Shown here: positions 12,049 to 22,289 of the stretch, in pieces
How positions within the stretch are numbered: position 1 is the stretch's first letter
How the letters are laid out: every line of letters starts with the position of its first letter
Assembly: GCF_019991125.1 (NCBI RefSeq)
Contig: NZ_JAGENB010000006.1
Coordinates: 62,001-126,000, forward strand
Direction: 5' to 3'
Length of the DNA stretch: 64,000 nucleotides
DNA from: Phyllobacterium calauticae
GTDB lineage: Bacteria; Pseudomonadota; Alphaproteobacteria; Rhizobiales; Rhizobiaceae
Translations under genes and position numbers: made by a program
The notes under the pieces: model-generated
Told to the model about the DNA's origin: nothing
The model's input: the letters and a program-made list of their open reading frames with translations, nothing else
The model's database searches: none

Positions 12049-12867
12049 ATGGTTGATATTCTTCGCAAGATCGAAGCCTACAAGCGTGAAGAGATTGCTG
12101 CCGCCAAGACACGCCTGACCGTCGATGACCTCAAGGCCCGGATCGGGGATCAGGACGCGCCGCGCGGTTTCCTCAACGCTTTGCAGCGGAAACGCGCCGC
12201 CAATACATTCGGCCTGATCGCCGAGATCAAGAAGGCGAGCCCCTCCAAAGGCCTGATTCGCCCTGATTTCGATCCACCCGCGCTGGCCAAGGCCTATGAA
12301 CAGGGAGGCGCAGCCTGCCTTTCCGTGCTGACCGATGCACCGTCGTTTCAGGGTGCGCCCGAATTTCTGACTGCAGCCCGCGCCGCCGTCAGCCTGCCTG
12401 CCCTGCGCAAGGATTTTCTCTTCGATACCTATCAGGTCTTTGAAGCCCGCAGCTGGGGCGCCGATTGCATTCTGATCATCATGGCGAGCGTCGACGATGC
12501 CCTGGCCGCAGCGCTCGAAGAAACGGCGATGGCACTTGACATGGATGTCTTGGTCGAAGTGCATGACGAAGCCGAGATGGAGCGGGCGCTAAAACTCACC
12601 TCGCCGCTTCTTGGCATCAATAACCGCGATCTGCGCACCTTTCATGTGGATCTCGCCGTGTCCGAACGGCTGGCCAGAATGGTCCCGGCGGACAAGCTGC
12701 TCGTCAGCGAAAGCGGCGTTTTCACCCATGCGGACTGCCAGCGCCTCGCCAAATCCGGCATCGGCAGCTTCCTCGTCGGCGAAAGCCTGATGCGCCAGAG
12801 CGATGTGGCGGCGGCGACCCACGCGCTTCTGCATGGCACAGCGGACCAGCAGACAAGCGCCGCATGA
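12049..12867 (+). CDS. trpC: Indole-3-glycerol phosphate synthase
   Basis: Closes the indole ring of carboxyphenylamino-deoxyribulose phosphate in tryptophan synthesis. The 272-residue TIM barrel carries [45 protein letters not shown] and [11 protein letters not shown], which supply the catalytic Lys and Glu residues, and ends with the phosphate site [14 protein letters not shown]. It is the single-domain form, not fused to trpF. Its last 4 bases overlap the moaC start (ATGA). Confidence 0.98.
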   Translation: MVDILRKIEAYKREEIAAAKTRLTVDDLKARIGDQDAPRGFLNALQRKRAANTFGLIAEIKKASPSKGLIRPDFDPPALAKAYEQGGAACLSVLTDAPSFQGAPEFLTAARAAVSLPALRKDFLFDTYQVFEARSWGADCILIIMASVDDALAAALEETAMALDMDVLVEVHDEAEMERALKLTSPLLGINNRDLRTFHVDLAVSERLARMVPADKLLVSESGVFTHADCQRLAKSGIGSFLVGESLMRQSDVAAATHALLHGTADQQTSAA

Positions 12868-13364
12868 CAACCGCGCCGAAGCTGACCCATCTCGACAGCA
12901 CCGGCGCGGCCCATATGGTCGATGTCGGCAGCAAGACCGAGACTGAACGGGTTGCCGTGGCGGAAGGGTCCGTGCGGATGCTGGCGGAAACGCTCGAGCT
13001 GATCCTTTCGGGCAATGCCAAGAAGGGCGATGTCATCGGCACGGCCCGCATCGCCGGGATCATGGCCGCCAAGAAAACCCATGACCTCATTCCGCTCTGC
13101 CATCCGCTGCTTCTGAGCAGGATCAGTGTCGATATCGACGCCGACAAGGCCCTGCCGGGTCTGCGGGTGCGTGCCACCGTCAAGCTGACGGGTAAAACCG
13201 GTGTCGAAATGGAAGCGCTCACCGCGGTTTCCATTGCGTGCCTGACGATCTACGACATGGCAAAAGCCGCCGACAAGGGTATGATCATTCAGGATATTCG
13301 CCTGTTGCAGAAATCGGGCGGAAAATCCGGCGATTGGTCCGCGGAAACTTCAGACGGGAATTGA
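12864..13364 (+). CDS. moaC: Cyclic pyranopterin monophosphate synthase
   Basis: Makes cyclic pyranopterin monophosphate from the MoaA product in molybdenum-cofactor synthesis. The 166-residue protein shows the family blocks [19 protein letters not shown] with LCHPLLLS, and the catalytic stretch [21 protein letters not shown]. The start overlaps trpC by 4 bases and moeA follows after 3 bp, so the trp and moco genes are translated from one message. Confidence 0.98.
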   Translation: MTTAPKLTHLDSTGAAHMVDVGSKTETERVAVAEGSVRMLAETLELILSGNAKKGDVIGTARIAGIMAAKKTHDLIPLCHPLLLSRISVDIDADKALPGLRVRATVKLTGKTGVEMEALTAVSIACLTIYDMAKAADKGMIIQDIRLLQKSGGKSGDWSAETSDGN

Positions 13365-13367
13365 ACG

Positions 13368-14576
13368 ATGGCAGACCTCCTTCCGGTTGACGAAGCGCTG
13401 CGGCGCATCCTGGCCAATGTGGATCTGCTGGAACCGGAAACCGTTGCGCTCGGCGATGCGGGCGGACGCGTGCTCGCTGCCGACCTGCATGCCCGGCGCC
13501 AGCAACCGCCCTTTGCCGCCTCGGCGATGGATGGCTATGCCGTGCGCGCCGCCGATGTCGCCAGCGTGCCTGTCCGCCTGAAGCTGGTGGGTCAGTCCGC
13601 TGCCGGGCATGCCTTTCAAGGCTCGGTCGATCCGGGCGAAGCCGTGCGCATCTTCACTGGCGCACCGGTGCCGGCGGGTGCCGACAGCGTGGTCATTCAG
13701 GAAAACACTTTGCCGCATGGCGATGAGGTGGAGATTGTCGAAACGATCGTCCTTGGCCGCAACATCCGCGCGGCCGGCCTCGATTTCAACAGCGGCGATG
13801 TCCTGCTTGCCGCTGGCCGGCAGCTTGATCCGGCGGCCCTTGCCCTCGCCGCATCCGCCGATCATCCGCATCTGTCCGTCGTGCGGCGTCCGCGCGTCGC
13901 GATATTGGCAACCGGCGATGAACTGGTCAGCCCCGGCGAAAGCTACCGGCCCGACCAGATCATTGCTTCCAACAGTTATGGTCTGGCTGAAATCGTCCGC
14001 AATGCGGGCGGCATCGCCATCGATCTGGGCATTGCCGAAGACCGGCTCGAAGCGTTGAGCGATGCGCTGGACCGCGCCGTTGCAGCGCAGGCCGATATCC
14101 TGGTGACACTGGGCGGCGCCTCGGTTGGCGACCATGATCTGGTCCAGCCAGCCCTTGCCGCGCGCGGCATGGAACTCGATTTCTGGAAAATCGCCCTGCG
14201 CCCCGGCAAACCACTGATGTTCGGCCATCTCCAGGGCATGCGCATTCTCGGCCTGCCCGGCAATCCCGTATCGAGCCTGATCTGTGCGCATATATTCCTG
14301 ACGCCGCTTATCCGCACCTTCATGGGACTATCGCACACGCCCGATCTGCGCGCTGCGGTTCTCGGCACTGATATGCCCACCAATGACCAGAGGCAGGATT
14401 ATGTCCGGGCGCGCGTCGTCACCGGACCGGATGGCACGCTGACCGCGACGCCGTTTCCGCTGCAGGATTCATCCATGTTGAAATTCCTCGCCGACGCCAA
14501 TGGCCTGATCATCCGCGAACCGCATGCGCCAGCCCTTGCCGCCGGTTCGCCCTGTACAATCCTGATGTTACGCTGA
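13368..14576 (+). CDS. moeA: Molybdopterin molybdenumtransferase
   Basis: Inserts molybdate into adenylylated molybdopterin. The 402-residue protein has the MoeA layout: N-terminal domain with QQPPFAASAMDGYAVRAAD, a middle MoCF-biosynthesis domain with RPRVAILATGDELVSPGE, TLGGASVGDHD and LPGNPVSS, and a C-terminal beta domain. It ends the trpD-trpC-moaC-moeA run. In many relatives lexA comes next; here the thu cluster follows on the opposite strand. Confidence 0.97.
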   Translation: MADLLPVDEALRRILANVDLLEPETVALGDAGGRVLAADLHARRQQPPFAASAMDGYAVRAADVASVPVRLKLVGQSAAGHAFQGSVDPGEAVRIFTGAPVPAGADSVVIQENTLPHGDEVEIVETIVLGRNIRAAGLDFNSGDVLLAAGRQLDPAALALAASADHPHLSVVRRPRVAILATGDELVSPGESYRPDQIIASNSYGLAEIVRNAGGIAIDLGIAEDRLEALSDALDRAVAAQADILVTLGGASVGDHDLVQPALAARGMELDFWKIALRPGKPLMFGHLQGMRILGLPGNPVSSLICAHIFLTPLIRTFMGLSHTPDLRAAVLGTDMPTNDQRQDYVRARVVTGPDGTLTATPFPLQDSSMLKFLADANGLIIREPHAPALAAGSPCTILMLR

Positions 14577-14590
14577 TTTAAAAACCGGGC

Positions 14591-14624
14591 CTCTGGAGTC
14601 ATGGGTCAGTCCACAACTCCAGAG
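14591..14624. terminator. Inverted repeat between moeA and thuB (possible terminator)
   Basis: CTCTGGAGT (14591-14599) and ACTCCAGAG (14616-14624) form a perfect 9-bp stem with a 16-nt loop, between two converging genes. There is no T-run on either side, so the terminator role is only plausible. Confidence 0.35.
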
Positions 14625-14667
14625 CGGTATCGCCTGAGAGCAACCCAAGGCAATTCTTATACTCAAA

Positions 14668-15717
14668 TCAGGCAGTTAACCGGTGCTCTCTGCGGTCACT
14701 TTCCGTTATATTGGCAAGGTCTATTGCTTTTTGCAACCTAGACGCGTGCCGGAAAGATGGTTCGAGTGTTTTGCCCTGTTTGACCGCCTCGACAAACCGC
14801 TGATAGTTCGTCGCGACAGGCTCGACCTCGACCTCTTTCCACACCGCCGTTTCCACGTCATCGCCGAGGCAGACCAGCAGCTTGGAGCCGTCATGACGGT
14901 GCACGACTTCGAATGCACCCTTGTCGCCGTAGACGCGCAGGCGCAGCTCATTGACATGGCCCGTGGCCCAGCGGCTTGAATGGACGACACCCAGCGCGCC
15001 ATTGGTGAAGCTCACCGTCATGGTGAAACTGTCATTGGCGTCGAGTTCATATTCGCCGATGCGATTGCCTTCCGCCTTGTCGAATGCCTTGAGGCGGCAG
15101 AACACCTCGTCGATTTCCGTATCGGTGCCATAGACGACGAAATCGAGAATATGCACGCCGACGTCGCCAAGCGTGCCGTTGGAGCCGTGCTTCTTTGACA
15201 GACGCCAGAGCCAGCGGCTTTCCGTCTGCCAGTCGCCCCACATTTTCGAGACAAGCCAGCTTTGCAGATACGATGCTTCCACGTGCCTGACCTTGCCGAT
15301 CTGGCCGCTGGTGACCAGCTTGCGGGCCGCCTGCAGCTGCGCGACATTGCGATAGGTCAGGTTCACCATGCCGACGAGACCCGCCGCCTCGATCTTGTCG
15401 GCCATTTCGGCGGCATCTTCATAATTGGCCGCAAGCGGCTTTTCGCAGAACACGTGCTTGCCCGCCGCGATGCACTGCAAGGTGGTGGCGTGGTGGATGC
15501 TGTCGGGCGTGACATTGGCCACCGCATCGAAATCGCCCCAGGCCAATGCCTCCTCCAGCGAGGTGAATGCCCGCTCGATGCCATATTCCGCGCGGAATGC
15601 TTCCGCCCGGCCAGGATCGACATCCACCGCGCCCGCCAGTGTTACCCCTTCGATTTCAGCGAAATTCTTGGCATGGGAATTGGCCATACTGCCGGTACCC
15701 AAGATCAAAAGACGCAT
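14668..15717 (-). CDS. thuB: Gfo/Idh/MocA family dehydrogenase, ThuB-like
   Basis: NAD(P)-dependent sugar oxidoreductase, 349 residues. The Rossmann start is MRLLILGTGSMANSHAKNF, followed by the conserved EKPLA in VFCEKPLAANYEDA, whose Lys is catalytic in the family. The C-terminal half is the Gfo/Idh/MocA substrate domain. It is the last gene of a cluster with the same order as thuEFGKAB of Sinorhizobium meliloti, where ThuA and ThuB together convert trehalose and related disaccharides to 3-keto derivatives. That role is taken from gene order and family; the sugar is not proven here. Confidence 0.85.
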   Translation of the reverse strand: MRLLILGTGSMANSHAKNFAEIEGVTLAGAVDVDPGRAEAFRAEYGIERAFTSLEEALAWGDFDAVANVTPDSIHHATTLQCIAAGKHVFCEKPLAANYEDAAEMADKIEAAGLVGMVNLTYRNVAQLQAARKLVTSGQIGKVRHVEASYLQSWLVSKMWGDWQTESRWLWRLSKKHGSNGTLGDVGVHILDFVVYGTDTEIDEVFCRLKAFDKAEGNRIGEYELDANDSFTMTVSFTNGALGVVHSSRWATGHVNELRLRVYGDKGAFEVVHRHDGSKLLVCLGDDVETAVWKEVEVEPVATNYQRFVEAVKQGKTLEPSFRHASRLQKAIDLANITESDRREHRLTA

Positions 15718-15826
15718 TGGTCCAGTCCTTCACATGAATGTGCCGCACGCTGCAACGCGGTGCCGGCATTGATACTGCGGATATTGGAAACGGCCGCGCG
15801 CGGGCCGTCCCCGATCGGATCGGCGT

Positions 15827-16609
15827 TTAGCGGAAACCTTCCTCGCCGGCTTCGTGCAGGCTGCCGCCGCGGGCGGTGATGGGCTCGATGGCCTGTTCGA
15901 CCGGCGTGTTCGGCGCCGTATTGAGTTCCGGATAGCGGTTGGGATTGTAGGCCCAGTTCACCGCATTGCGCAGCACCAGCCCGACCGTCTCATCGTGATA
16001 GGTTGGATAGGTTTCGTGGCCGGGGCGGAAATAGAACACGTTGCCCGCACCCTTGCGGTAGGTCAGGCCGGAACGGAACACCTCGCCGCCCTGGAACCAC
16101 GAGACGAAGATCGTCTCGAGCGGTTCCGGCACGGAGAATGGCTCGCCATACATCTCTTCGTTTTCCAGCTCGAAATAGCGCGGCAGGCCTTTGGCAATGG
16201 GATGGCCGGGATTGACCACCCAGAGCCGTTCGCGCTCACCGGCTTCACGCCAGTGCAGCGCACAGGGCGAGCCCATCAGGCGCTTGAAAATCTTGGAGAA
16301 ATGGCCGGAGTGCAGGACGATGATGCCCATGCCTTCCCAGACGCGCTTGGCGACGCGCTCGACCACGTCGTCGGCGACATCGCCATGGGCGCGGTGACCC
16401 CACCAGATCAGCACATCGGTTTCATCCAGTACCTTGTCGGTCAGGCCATGTTCGGGTTCCTGCAGGGTGGCGGTCTTCACCGCGATATTGCCGTCCGACT
16501 TCAGAAGCTTGGCGATCTGGTTGTGCATGCCTTCGGGGTAGATTTCGGCGACGGTCTTGTTCACCTGTTCATGAACATTTTCGCCCCAGACGAGCGTGCG
16601 GATGGTCAT
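15827..16609 (-). CDS. thuA: ThuA domain protein (trehalose utilisation)
   Basis: A 260-residue ThuA-family protein with a flavodoxin or glutamine-amidotransferase-like fold. The start ([18 protein letters not shown]) is chosen because AGGA lies 8 nt upstream; an ATG 18 bases earlier has no ribosome site. Typical blocks are [32 protein letters not shown] and the C-terminal [16 protein letters not shown]. In S. meliloti thuA is needed with thuB to convert trehalose to 3-ketotrehalose. It lies between thuK and thuB, with 54-bp and 109-bp gaps. Confidence 0.9.
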   Translation of the reverse strand: MTIRTLVWGENVHEQVNKTVAEIYPEGMHNQIAKLLKSDGNIAVKTATLQEPEHGLTDKVLDETDVLIWWGHRAHGDVADDVVERVAKRVWEGMGIIVLHSGHFSKIFKRLMGSPCALHWREAGERERLWVVNPGHPIAKGLPRYFELENEEMYGEPFSVPEPLETIFVSWFQGGEVFRSGLTYRKGAGNVFYFRPGHETYPTYHDETVGLVLRNAVNWAYNPNRYPELNTAPNTPVEQAIEPITARGGSLHEAGEEGFR

Positions 16610-16663
16610 CTTTGTCTTCCTATTCATTGGATATGCGGTTGGGAGGATGCTTGTGTTCGGTCT

Positions 16664-17674
<1,011 letters not shown>

Positions 17675-17679
17675 TTGAG

Positions 17680-18510
17680 TTACCCCTTGACGCCGCCGGC
17701 GGTGAGGCCGGAAATGATCTTGCGTTGGAAAATCAGGACGAGAACAACGAGCGGCACCGTCACGATGACGGATGCGGCCATGATCGTGCCCCACGGGATT
17801 TCATGCGCACTGGCTCCGGACAAAAGCGCGATGGTGACCGGCACCGTGCGCACCTCAGTCGAAGACGTGAATGTGAGGGCAAACAGGAACTCATTCCATG
17901 CGGCGATGAAGGCGAGCAACCCGGTCGTTACCATCGCCGGCCACATCAGAGGCAGGAACACCTTTGTGATGATGACCCAGGGAGTGGCCCCGTCGACGAT
18001 GGCCGCCTCTTCGATTTCGACAGGCAGATCGCGCATGAAGGTGGTCAGCACCCACACGGTGAACGGCAATGTGAAGATCGTGTAAGAAAAGACGAGGCTC
18101 CACAGCGTGTTGTAGAGACCGAGAAAGCGCACGACTTCGAACAGGCCTGCCAGCACCGCAATCTGCGGGAACATCGAGACGGACAGGATGGTCAGCAGCA
18201 GCAGCGAGCGGCCGCGAAACCGCACACGAGCCAGTGCAAAGGATGCGGTGACGGCGATCAGCAGGGCCAGCAGCACCACCAGTGTCGACACGACAAGCGA
18301 ATTCAGCAGATTGCGGGTGAAACTGCCGGCATTGATGACCGATACGTAGTTTTCCAGCGAGAACGACGACGGAAAATACTCGACGGTGAACAGGTTGCTG
18401 CCGGTTTTGAAGCTGGTGATAATGGCGTAATAGAACGGAAAGACCGCCAGCACGACAATCAGGGTGACGAGCGCATAAAACGCCGTGTTCTTGGTGAGAT
18501 TCCAGATCAT
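17680..18510 (-). CDS. thuG: Carbohydrate ABC transporter permease (MalG/ThuG type)
   Basis: Inner-membrane permease of 276 residues with about six transmembrane helices (first at about 10-32). The EAA loop that docks the ATPase is EEAAIVDGATPWVIITKVFL followed by PLMWP. The start overlaps the thuF stop by one base (TGATG). It pairs with ThuF to form the channel. By family it belongs with MalG-like permeases for di- and oligosaccharides. Confidence 0.93.
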   Translation of the reverse strand: MIWNLTKNTAFYALVTLIVVLAVFPFYYAIITSFKTGSNLFTVEYFPSSFSLENYVSVINAGSFTRNLLNSLVVSTLVVLLALLIAVTASFALARVRFRGRSLLLLTILSVSMFPQIAVLAGLFEVVRFLGLYNTLWSLVFSYTIFTLPFTVWVLTTFMRDLPVEIEEAAIVDGATPWVIITKVFLPLMWPAMVTTGLLAFIAAWNEFLFALTFTSSTEVRTVPVTIALLSGASAHEIPWGTIMAASVIVTVPLVVLVLIFQRKIISGLTAGGVKG

Positions 18511-19457
18511 CAGCGGTCTCCTCCATCGAGGCGCACGCGGCCAAGCCAGATCGCCAGCACGGTCATCAGGGCGATCACCAGAAACAGCAGCGTCGACTGT
18601 GCCGAGCCATAGGCGAACTTGTCGAATTCGATGAGATTTTCCCGCGCCAGTACCGACATGGTCTTGGTCTGCGAGCTGTTGGGCGTCAGAACATAGATCA
18701 GGTCGAAAATGCGCATGGCATCGAGCAGGCGGAAAATGATGGCGACCATCAGCGCCGGCTTGATCAGCGGCAGGGTAATGCGGAAAAACTGGCGGATCGG
18801 ATGCACGCCGTCGATATGCGCGGCTTCATAAATGTCCTTCGGTACCATCTGCAGTCCTGCCAGAATGAGCAGCGCCATGAAAGGCGTGGTCTTCCAGACA
18901 TCGACGATCAGCACCGCCGTCATGGCCGTATCGGCACTCGCCGTCCAGGCAATGGGATGGCTGATGAAACCAAGGCGCATGAACAGATCGTTGAGAATGC
19001 CGAACTGGTCGTTCAGCATCCAGCCCCACAGGCGGGCCGACACGATGGTCGGGATCGCCCATGGAATGAGGATGGCAGCGCGGACAATGCCCCTGCCCTT
19101 GAACTCGGCATTCAGAACAAGCGCGACGATCATGCCGAAAAAGGCTTCCAGCGCCACGGAGATGATGCTGAAGCGCACGGTGTTCCACACGGCGTTCCAC
19201 CAGGTCGGATCAACCAGAAGTCCTGAGAAGATCGTGCGGCCGCTTTTCAGCTGGATCCACGACAGATAGTTCTTGAATCCCACCCATTTGGCCGCGCTCA
19301 TATTGGTCAGCGAAGCATCGGTGAACGAGAAATAGATTGTCCGAAGCAAGGGCCAGCCGGCAACAATGGCCAGGGCGACAATCATCGGAATGAGAAACAG
19401 CTGCGCCGAGCGGGCGCGCTGCCGCAAAAGCTCTGAACGTGCGGTGGAAGGCGTCAT
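18510..19457 (-). CDS. thuF: Carbohydrate ABC transporter permease (MalF/ThuF type)
   Basis: Inner-membrane permease of 315 residues. The N-terminal cytoplasmic segment and first helix (LFLIPMIVALAIVAGWPLL) are followed by five more helices. The EAA loop reads YEAAHIDGVHPIRQFFRITL with PLIKP after it. It is the MalF-like partner of the adjacent MalG-like gene, with which it overlaps by one base. A 116-bp gap containing a stable hairpin separates it from thuE. Confidence 0.93.
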   Translation of the reverse strand: MTPSTARSELLRQRARSAQLFLIPMIVALAIVAGWPLLRTIYFSFTDASLTNMSAAKWVGFKNYLSWIQLKSGRTIFSGLLVDPTWWNAVWNTVRFSIISVALEAFFGMIVALVLNAEFKGRGIVRAAILIPWAIPTIVSARLWGWMLNDQFGILNDLFMRLGFISHPIAWTASADTAMTAVLIVDVWKTTPFMALLILAGLQMVPKDIYEAAHIDGVHPIRQFFRITLPLIKPALMVAIIFRLLDAMRIFDLIYVLTPNSSQTKTMSVLARENLIEFDKFAYGSAQSTLLFLVIALMTVLAIWLGRVRLDGGDR

Positions 19458-19502
19458 GCTCGTATTCCTGCCCGTGTGGTTCCGGATGAAGCGAAAGCGT
19501 CA

Positions 19503-19556
19503 GGCAAACGGTGCGAACGGGGTTCGGGAGGTTGTGAACGCCATCCGCACCGTGCC
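19503..19556 (-). other. Intercistronic hairpin between thuE and thuF
   Basis: ACGGTGCG (19508-19515) pairs with CGCACCGT (19546-19553). An extra GGC/GCC extension lies outside and GTTC/GAAC (19522-19525, 19536-19539) inside. It lies in the transcript just after thuE. Such stems after binding-protein genes often protect the upstream message and lower expression of the membrane subunits. The structure is seen; the function is inferred. Confidence 0.5.
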
Positions 19557-19573
19557 CTTTTGCTGGCAGGGGT

Positions 19574-20836
19574 CTACCAGCTGTTTCCCTTGAGTTCGGT
19601 CAGCTTTGCTTCCAGAAGCTCAAGGTTTTCGGCAGCGGTGCCATTGCCCGATAATGTATCGTGGACCGCGCTCCAGAACATGTTGGACACTTCATTGTAT
19701 TTCACCTTCGTCGGCGCCGAGGGGCGCGGAACGGAATTTTCAAACACCGGCTTCCAGTTTGGAATGAGCGGCTGCGCGGCGGCGATATCCTTGTCGTCGT
19801 AGAGCGCCTTGATGGTCGGCATGCTGGCCTGGGAAATCGCCCGCGCCTTCTGCTGTGCGGGCGAGCCGAGGAACAGCGCCAGCTTGATCGCCTCTTCGGG
19901 CGCCTTCGAATATTTTGAAACCGCCAGGTTCCAGCCGCCAAGCGTTGCAGCGGAGTTTTGGCCATCCTTGCCGCTCGGCAGGGGCGCCACGTCGAACTTG
20001 CCCTTGATGGCGCTGCCATCGGCCCCGGCCAGCGCATAGGCATAGGGCCAGTTGCGCATGAAAACGGAATTGCCGGTCTGCCAGACACCGCGTGCTTCTT
20101 CCTCCGTGTAGGCGAGCACGCCCTTGGGCGAGATGGTATCGACCCAGCCCTTGGCGCGGTCGATGGCCGCTGCCGCTTCCGGATTGTTGATCGAAATCGT
20201 GCCGTCCGCCTCGACGATCTGCCCGCCGCCCGAGGATTTTACCCATTCGAGCGCGTTGCAGGTCAGGCCCTCATAGGCATTGGCCTGGAAGACAAAGCCA
20301 TAAATGCTCTTGTTGCCGGCCGCCCGCTCGCCATCCTGGATTTCCTTGGCGGTTGCCGCCATCTCGTCCCAGGTTTTTGGCACCGGCTTCTTGTACTTTT
20401 CCAGCAGGTCCTTGCGGTAGTAGAGCGCCGGGGCATCGGTGAACATCGGCAAGGCGACCAGCTTGCCGCCGACGGTCTGGCTTTCGATGATCGACGGTAT
20501 GTGCTGGTCGATGACGTCCTTGGCGGCTTCCTTCAGGTCGAGGAACTGGTCGGCCAGCTGCGGCGCCCAGATCACATCGGTGCGGTAGACGTCGATATCG
20601 GTATTGCCGGCGGCGAGCCACAGGCGGTACTGGCCGAAATTGTCGGAACTGTTGGCTGGCATGGCAACGATGGACACCTTGTTGCCGGTTTCCTTCTCGA
20701 ACTGGTCAAGCTGCTTGCGCAGGAACTCGCGTCCATTGCCGGTGTCGCCGGATACGATCGCCAGATTGGCGGCAAAAGCCCCTGAAGCCAGCAAGGTCGT
20801 GGTCAAAAGGGTCGCAATGAATGATTTGGCTTTCAT
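19574..20836 (-). CDS. thuE: Sugar ABC transporter substrate-binding protein (ThuE type)
   Basis: Periplasmic binding protein, 420 residues, of the extracellular solute-binding protein family 1. The start MKAKSFIATLLTTTLLASG follows a strong GGAGG site; the signal peptide is cut after GAFA. Family features include the early FLRKQLDQFEKETGNKVSIV and the hinge region ALPMFTDAPALYYRKDLL. It is the first gene of the thu-type operon, divergent from thuR across a 420-bp control region with three LacI-type operators. Trehalose, maltose or sucrose is the expected ligand by synteny. Confidence 0.92.
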   Translation of the reverse strand: MKAKSFIATLLTTTLLASGAFAANLAIVSGDTGNGREFLRKQLDQFEKETGNKVSIVAMPANSSDNFGQYRLWLAAGNTDIDVYRTDVIWAPQLADQFLDLKEAAKDVIDQHIPSIIESQTVGGKLVALPMFTDAPALYYRKDLLEKYKKPVPKTWDEMAATAKEIQDGERAAGNKSIYGFVFQANAYEGLTCNALEWVKSSGGGQIVEADGTISINNPEAAAAIDRAKGWVDTISPKGVLAYTEEEARGVWQTGNSVFMRNWPYAYALAGADGSAIKGKFDVAPLPSGKDGQNSAATLGGWNLAVSKYSKAPEEAIKLALFLGSPAQQKARAISQASMPTIKALYDDKDIAAAQPLIPNWKPVFENSVPRPSAPTKVKYNEVSNMFWSAVHDTLSGNGTAAENLELLEAKLTELKGNSW

Positions 20837-20913
20837 GATTTCCTCCCAAAAATCTGACAGAATCGGCTGCCGCACATCGCAGCGATGCTTGGCCCCTCTT
20901 CAAAAACTCCTCC

Positions 20914-20925
20914 TGAAGCGCTTTG
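20914..20925. promoter_or_regulatory. Imperfect LacI-type operator (O2)
   Basis: TGAAGCGCTTTG matches the core CAAAGCGCTTTG at 10 of 12 positions. Its centre is 36 bp from the perfect operator at 20947-20964, on the thuE side. Confidence 0.55.
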
Positions 20926-20946
20926 GAAATCATTTGAAACATCAAA

Positions 20947-20964
20947 ATTCAAAGCGCTTTGAAT
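20947..20964. promoter_or_regulatory. Perfect 18-bp LacI-type operator (O1)
   Basis: ATTCAAAGCGCTTTGAAT is a perfect palindrome with the central CG expected for LacI/GalR-family operators. The adjacent divergent gene encodes a LacI-type regulator, so it is the probable ThuR site. Confidence 0.8.
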
Positions 20965-21168
20965 GAAAAATGACAAAGGCTCTTTCACCTGTCAAGCCGC
21001 AAATTGGCGGCACAAACCAGACATCAAGGTCAACCGCATGGATAAATGGATTATTATATATATATTACAGCACACTATACGGCATTGCTGAGAACGTGAA
21101 TTCCGGGCTGTCGCCCTGTTGAAACAGCACCGTACCGACCACGGATCACATTATCGCGAGCAATTTAC

Positions 21169-21180
21169 CAAAGCGCTTTG
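21169..21180. promoter_or_regulatory. LacI-type operator near thuR (O3)
   Basis: CAAAGCGCTTTG is a perfect 12-bp palindrome with the same core as O1, 76 bp before the thuR start. Its centre is 219 bp from that of O1, near a whole number of helical turns, which would suit looping. It may also give thuR autoregulation. Confidence 0.72.
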
Positions 21181-21256
21181 AATTTAGCCTCTGGTTATGT
21201 TTATTATTTGGAGTCATATCTGCATTGCCTGAAAAGACCGTACTGGATTGCTTGCC

Positions 21257-22285
21257 ATGAAACTCAAGGAACTGGCTGAACAACTGGGCCTCTCGCAAAC
21301 GACCGTCAGTCGCGCCCTGAACGGCTATCCTGAAGTCAACAAGGCGACGCGCGAACGCGTCAGCCAGGCCGCGCTCAAATTCGGCTACAGCGCCAATGCC
21401 AATGCCCGGCGCCTTGCCATCGGCCGCATCGGCGCCATCGGCATCCTGATGCCGCGCGACCGCAGCGAACGTTTCGGTCCGCACACGAGCGAGTTTTTCT
21501 CCGGTCTGGCCGAGCAGCTGTCGCAGCACGAAATGGACCTGCTGATGAGCCCGAGCATCAACAATGACGAGCTTGCGGCCTACCGGCGGCTGATTTCCAG
21601 CAAGCGCGTGGACGGCATCATCGTCACCGGCCCCACCCTGATGGACGAGCGGGTCGCCATGCTGACGGAAGCGAAATTTCCCTTTGTGCTGCACGGACGA
21701 ACCAATATCGCCGCCCCGCATGCCTGGCTCGACATCGACAATGCCGGCGCCTTCCGGCAGGCGGCATCGCACCTGATCGATCTCGGCCACCGGCATATCG
21801 CGATGATTGACGGGCTGAAGGGCCACACGTTTTCCGAACACCGCGAAATGGGTTATCGCGAAGCATTGCTGGAGCGCGGCATTGCCGTTGATCCGCGCTT
21901 CATCGTGCATGAGCGTTTTTCCGACGAAACCGGTTTCCATGAGGCACAGCGGCTCTTGTCCTATACGCCGCATCCGACCGCCATTCTCGCCGGCTCGATG
22001 ATGACGGCGCTCGGCATTTTCCGCGCCATCCGTTCAAAGGGCTATGAACTGGGCAAGGAAGTTTCGGTGATCGCCCATGACGACGTGTTCCCCTACCTCA
22101 ATGCCAGCAACATGGTCCCGGCCATGACCACCACCCGGTCGTCGATCCGCTCCGCCGGGTCGCGTATCGCCGAATTGCTGGTGCGTGTCCTCGACGGCGA
22201 ACCGGTCGAGAACATCCACGAGATATGGCCGGTCGAACTCATCCTGCGCCAATCGAGCGGTCCGCCCGTCGCCCCGCGCCGGTGA
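21257..22285 (+). CDS. thuR: LacI family transcriptional regulator, probable thu repressor
   Basis: The 342-residue regulator has an N-terminal helix-turn-helix (MKLKELAEQLGLSQTTVSRA, hinge helix near NANARRLAIG) and a periplasmic-binding-protein-like effector domain. ATG at 21257 is used rather than the in-frame TTG three codons earlier because LacI proteins begin directly with MKLKEL-type sequences. It is divergent from thuE, and matching operators lie between. By family it would repress the operon until a sugar ligand binds. Confidence 0.87.
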   Translation: MKLKELAEQLGLSQTTVSRALNGYPEVNKATRERVSQAALKFGYSANANARRLAIGRIGAIGILMPRDRSERFGPHTSEFFSGLAEQLSQHEMDLLMSPSINNDELAAYRRLISSKRVDGIIVTGPTLMDERVAMLTEAKFPFVLHGRTNIAAPHAWLDIDNAGAFRQAASHLIDLGHRHIAMIDGLKGHTFSEHREMGYREALLERGIAVDPRFIVHERFSDETGFHEAQRLLSYTPHPTAILAGSMMTALGIFRAIRSKGYELGKEVSVIAHDDVFPYLNASNMVPAMTTTRSSIRSAGSRIAELLVRVLDGEPVENIHEIWPVELILRQSSGPPVAPRR

Positions 22286-22289
22286 GTGC

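Larger units (their letters stand above)
20837..21256. promoter_or_regulatory. Divergent thuE-thuR control region
   Basis: 420 bp without a gene. It holds three LacI-family operator-like palindromes (20914-20925, 20947-20964, 21169-21180) and an AT-rich stretch near 21048-21068 (runs of TA). The operators near thuE lie about 80-130 bp upstream of its start codon. No clear sigma-70 hexamers could be fixed with confidence. Confidence 0.75.

Noticed and set aside
14577-14700. Attachment site or tRNA fragment at the edge of the thu cluster
   Set aside because: No direct repeat with the other edge near 23130-23250 and no tRNA-like fold found.
21041-21070. TA-rich run in the thu control region as a possible microsatellite or origin element
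   Set aside because: Only a few TA units, in a normal promoter position; no DnaA boxes nearby.
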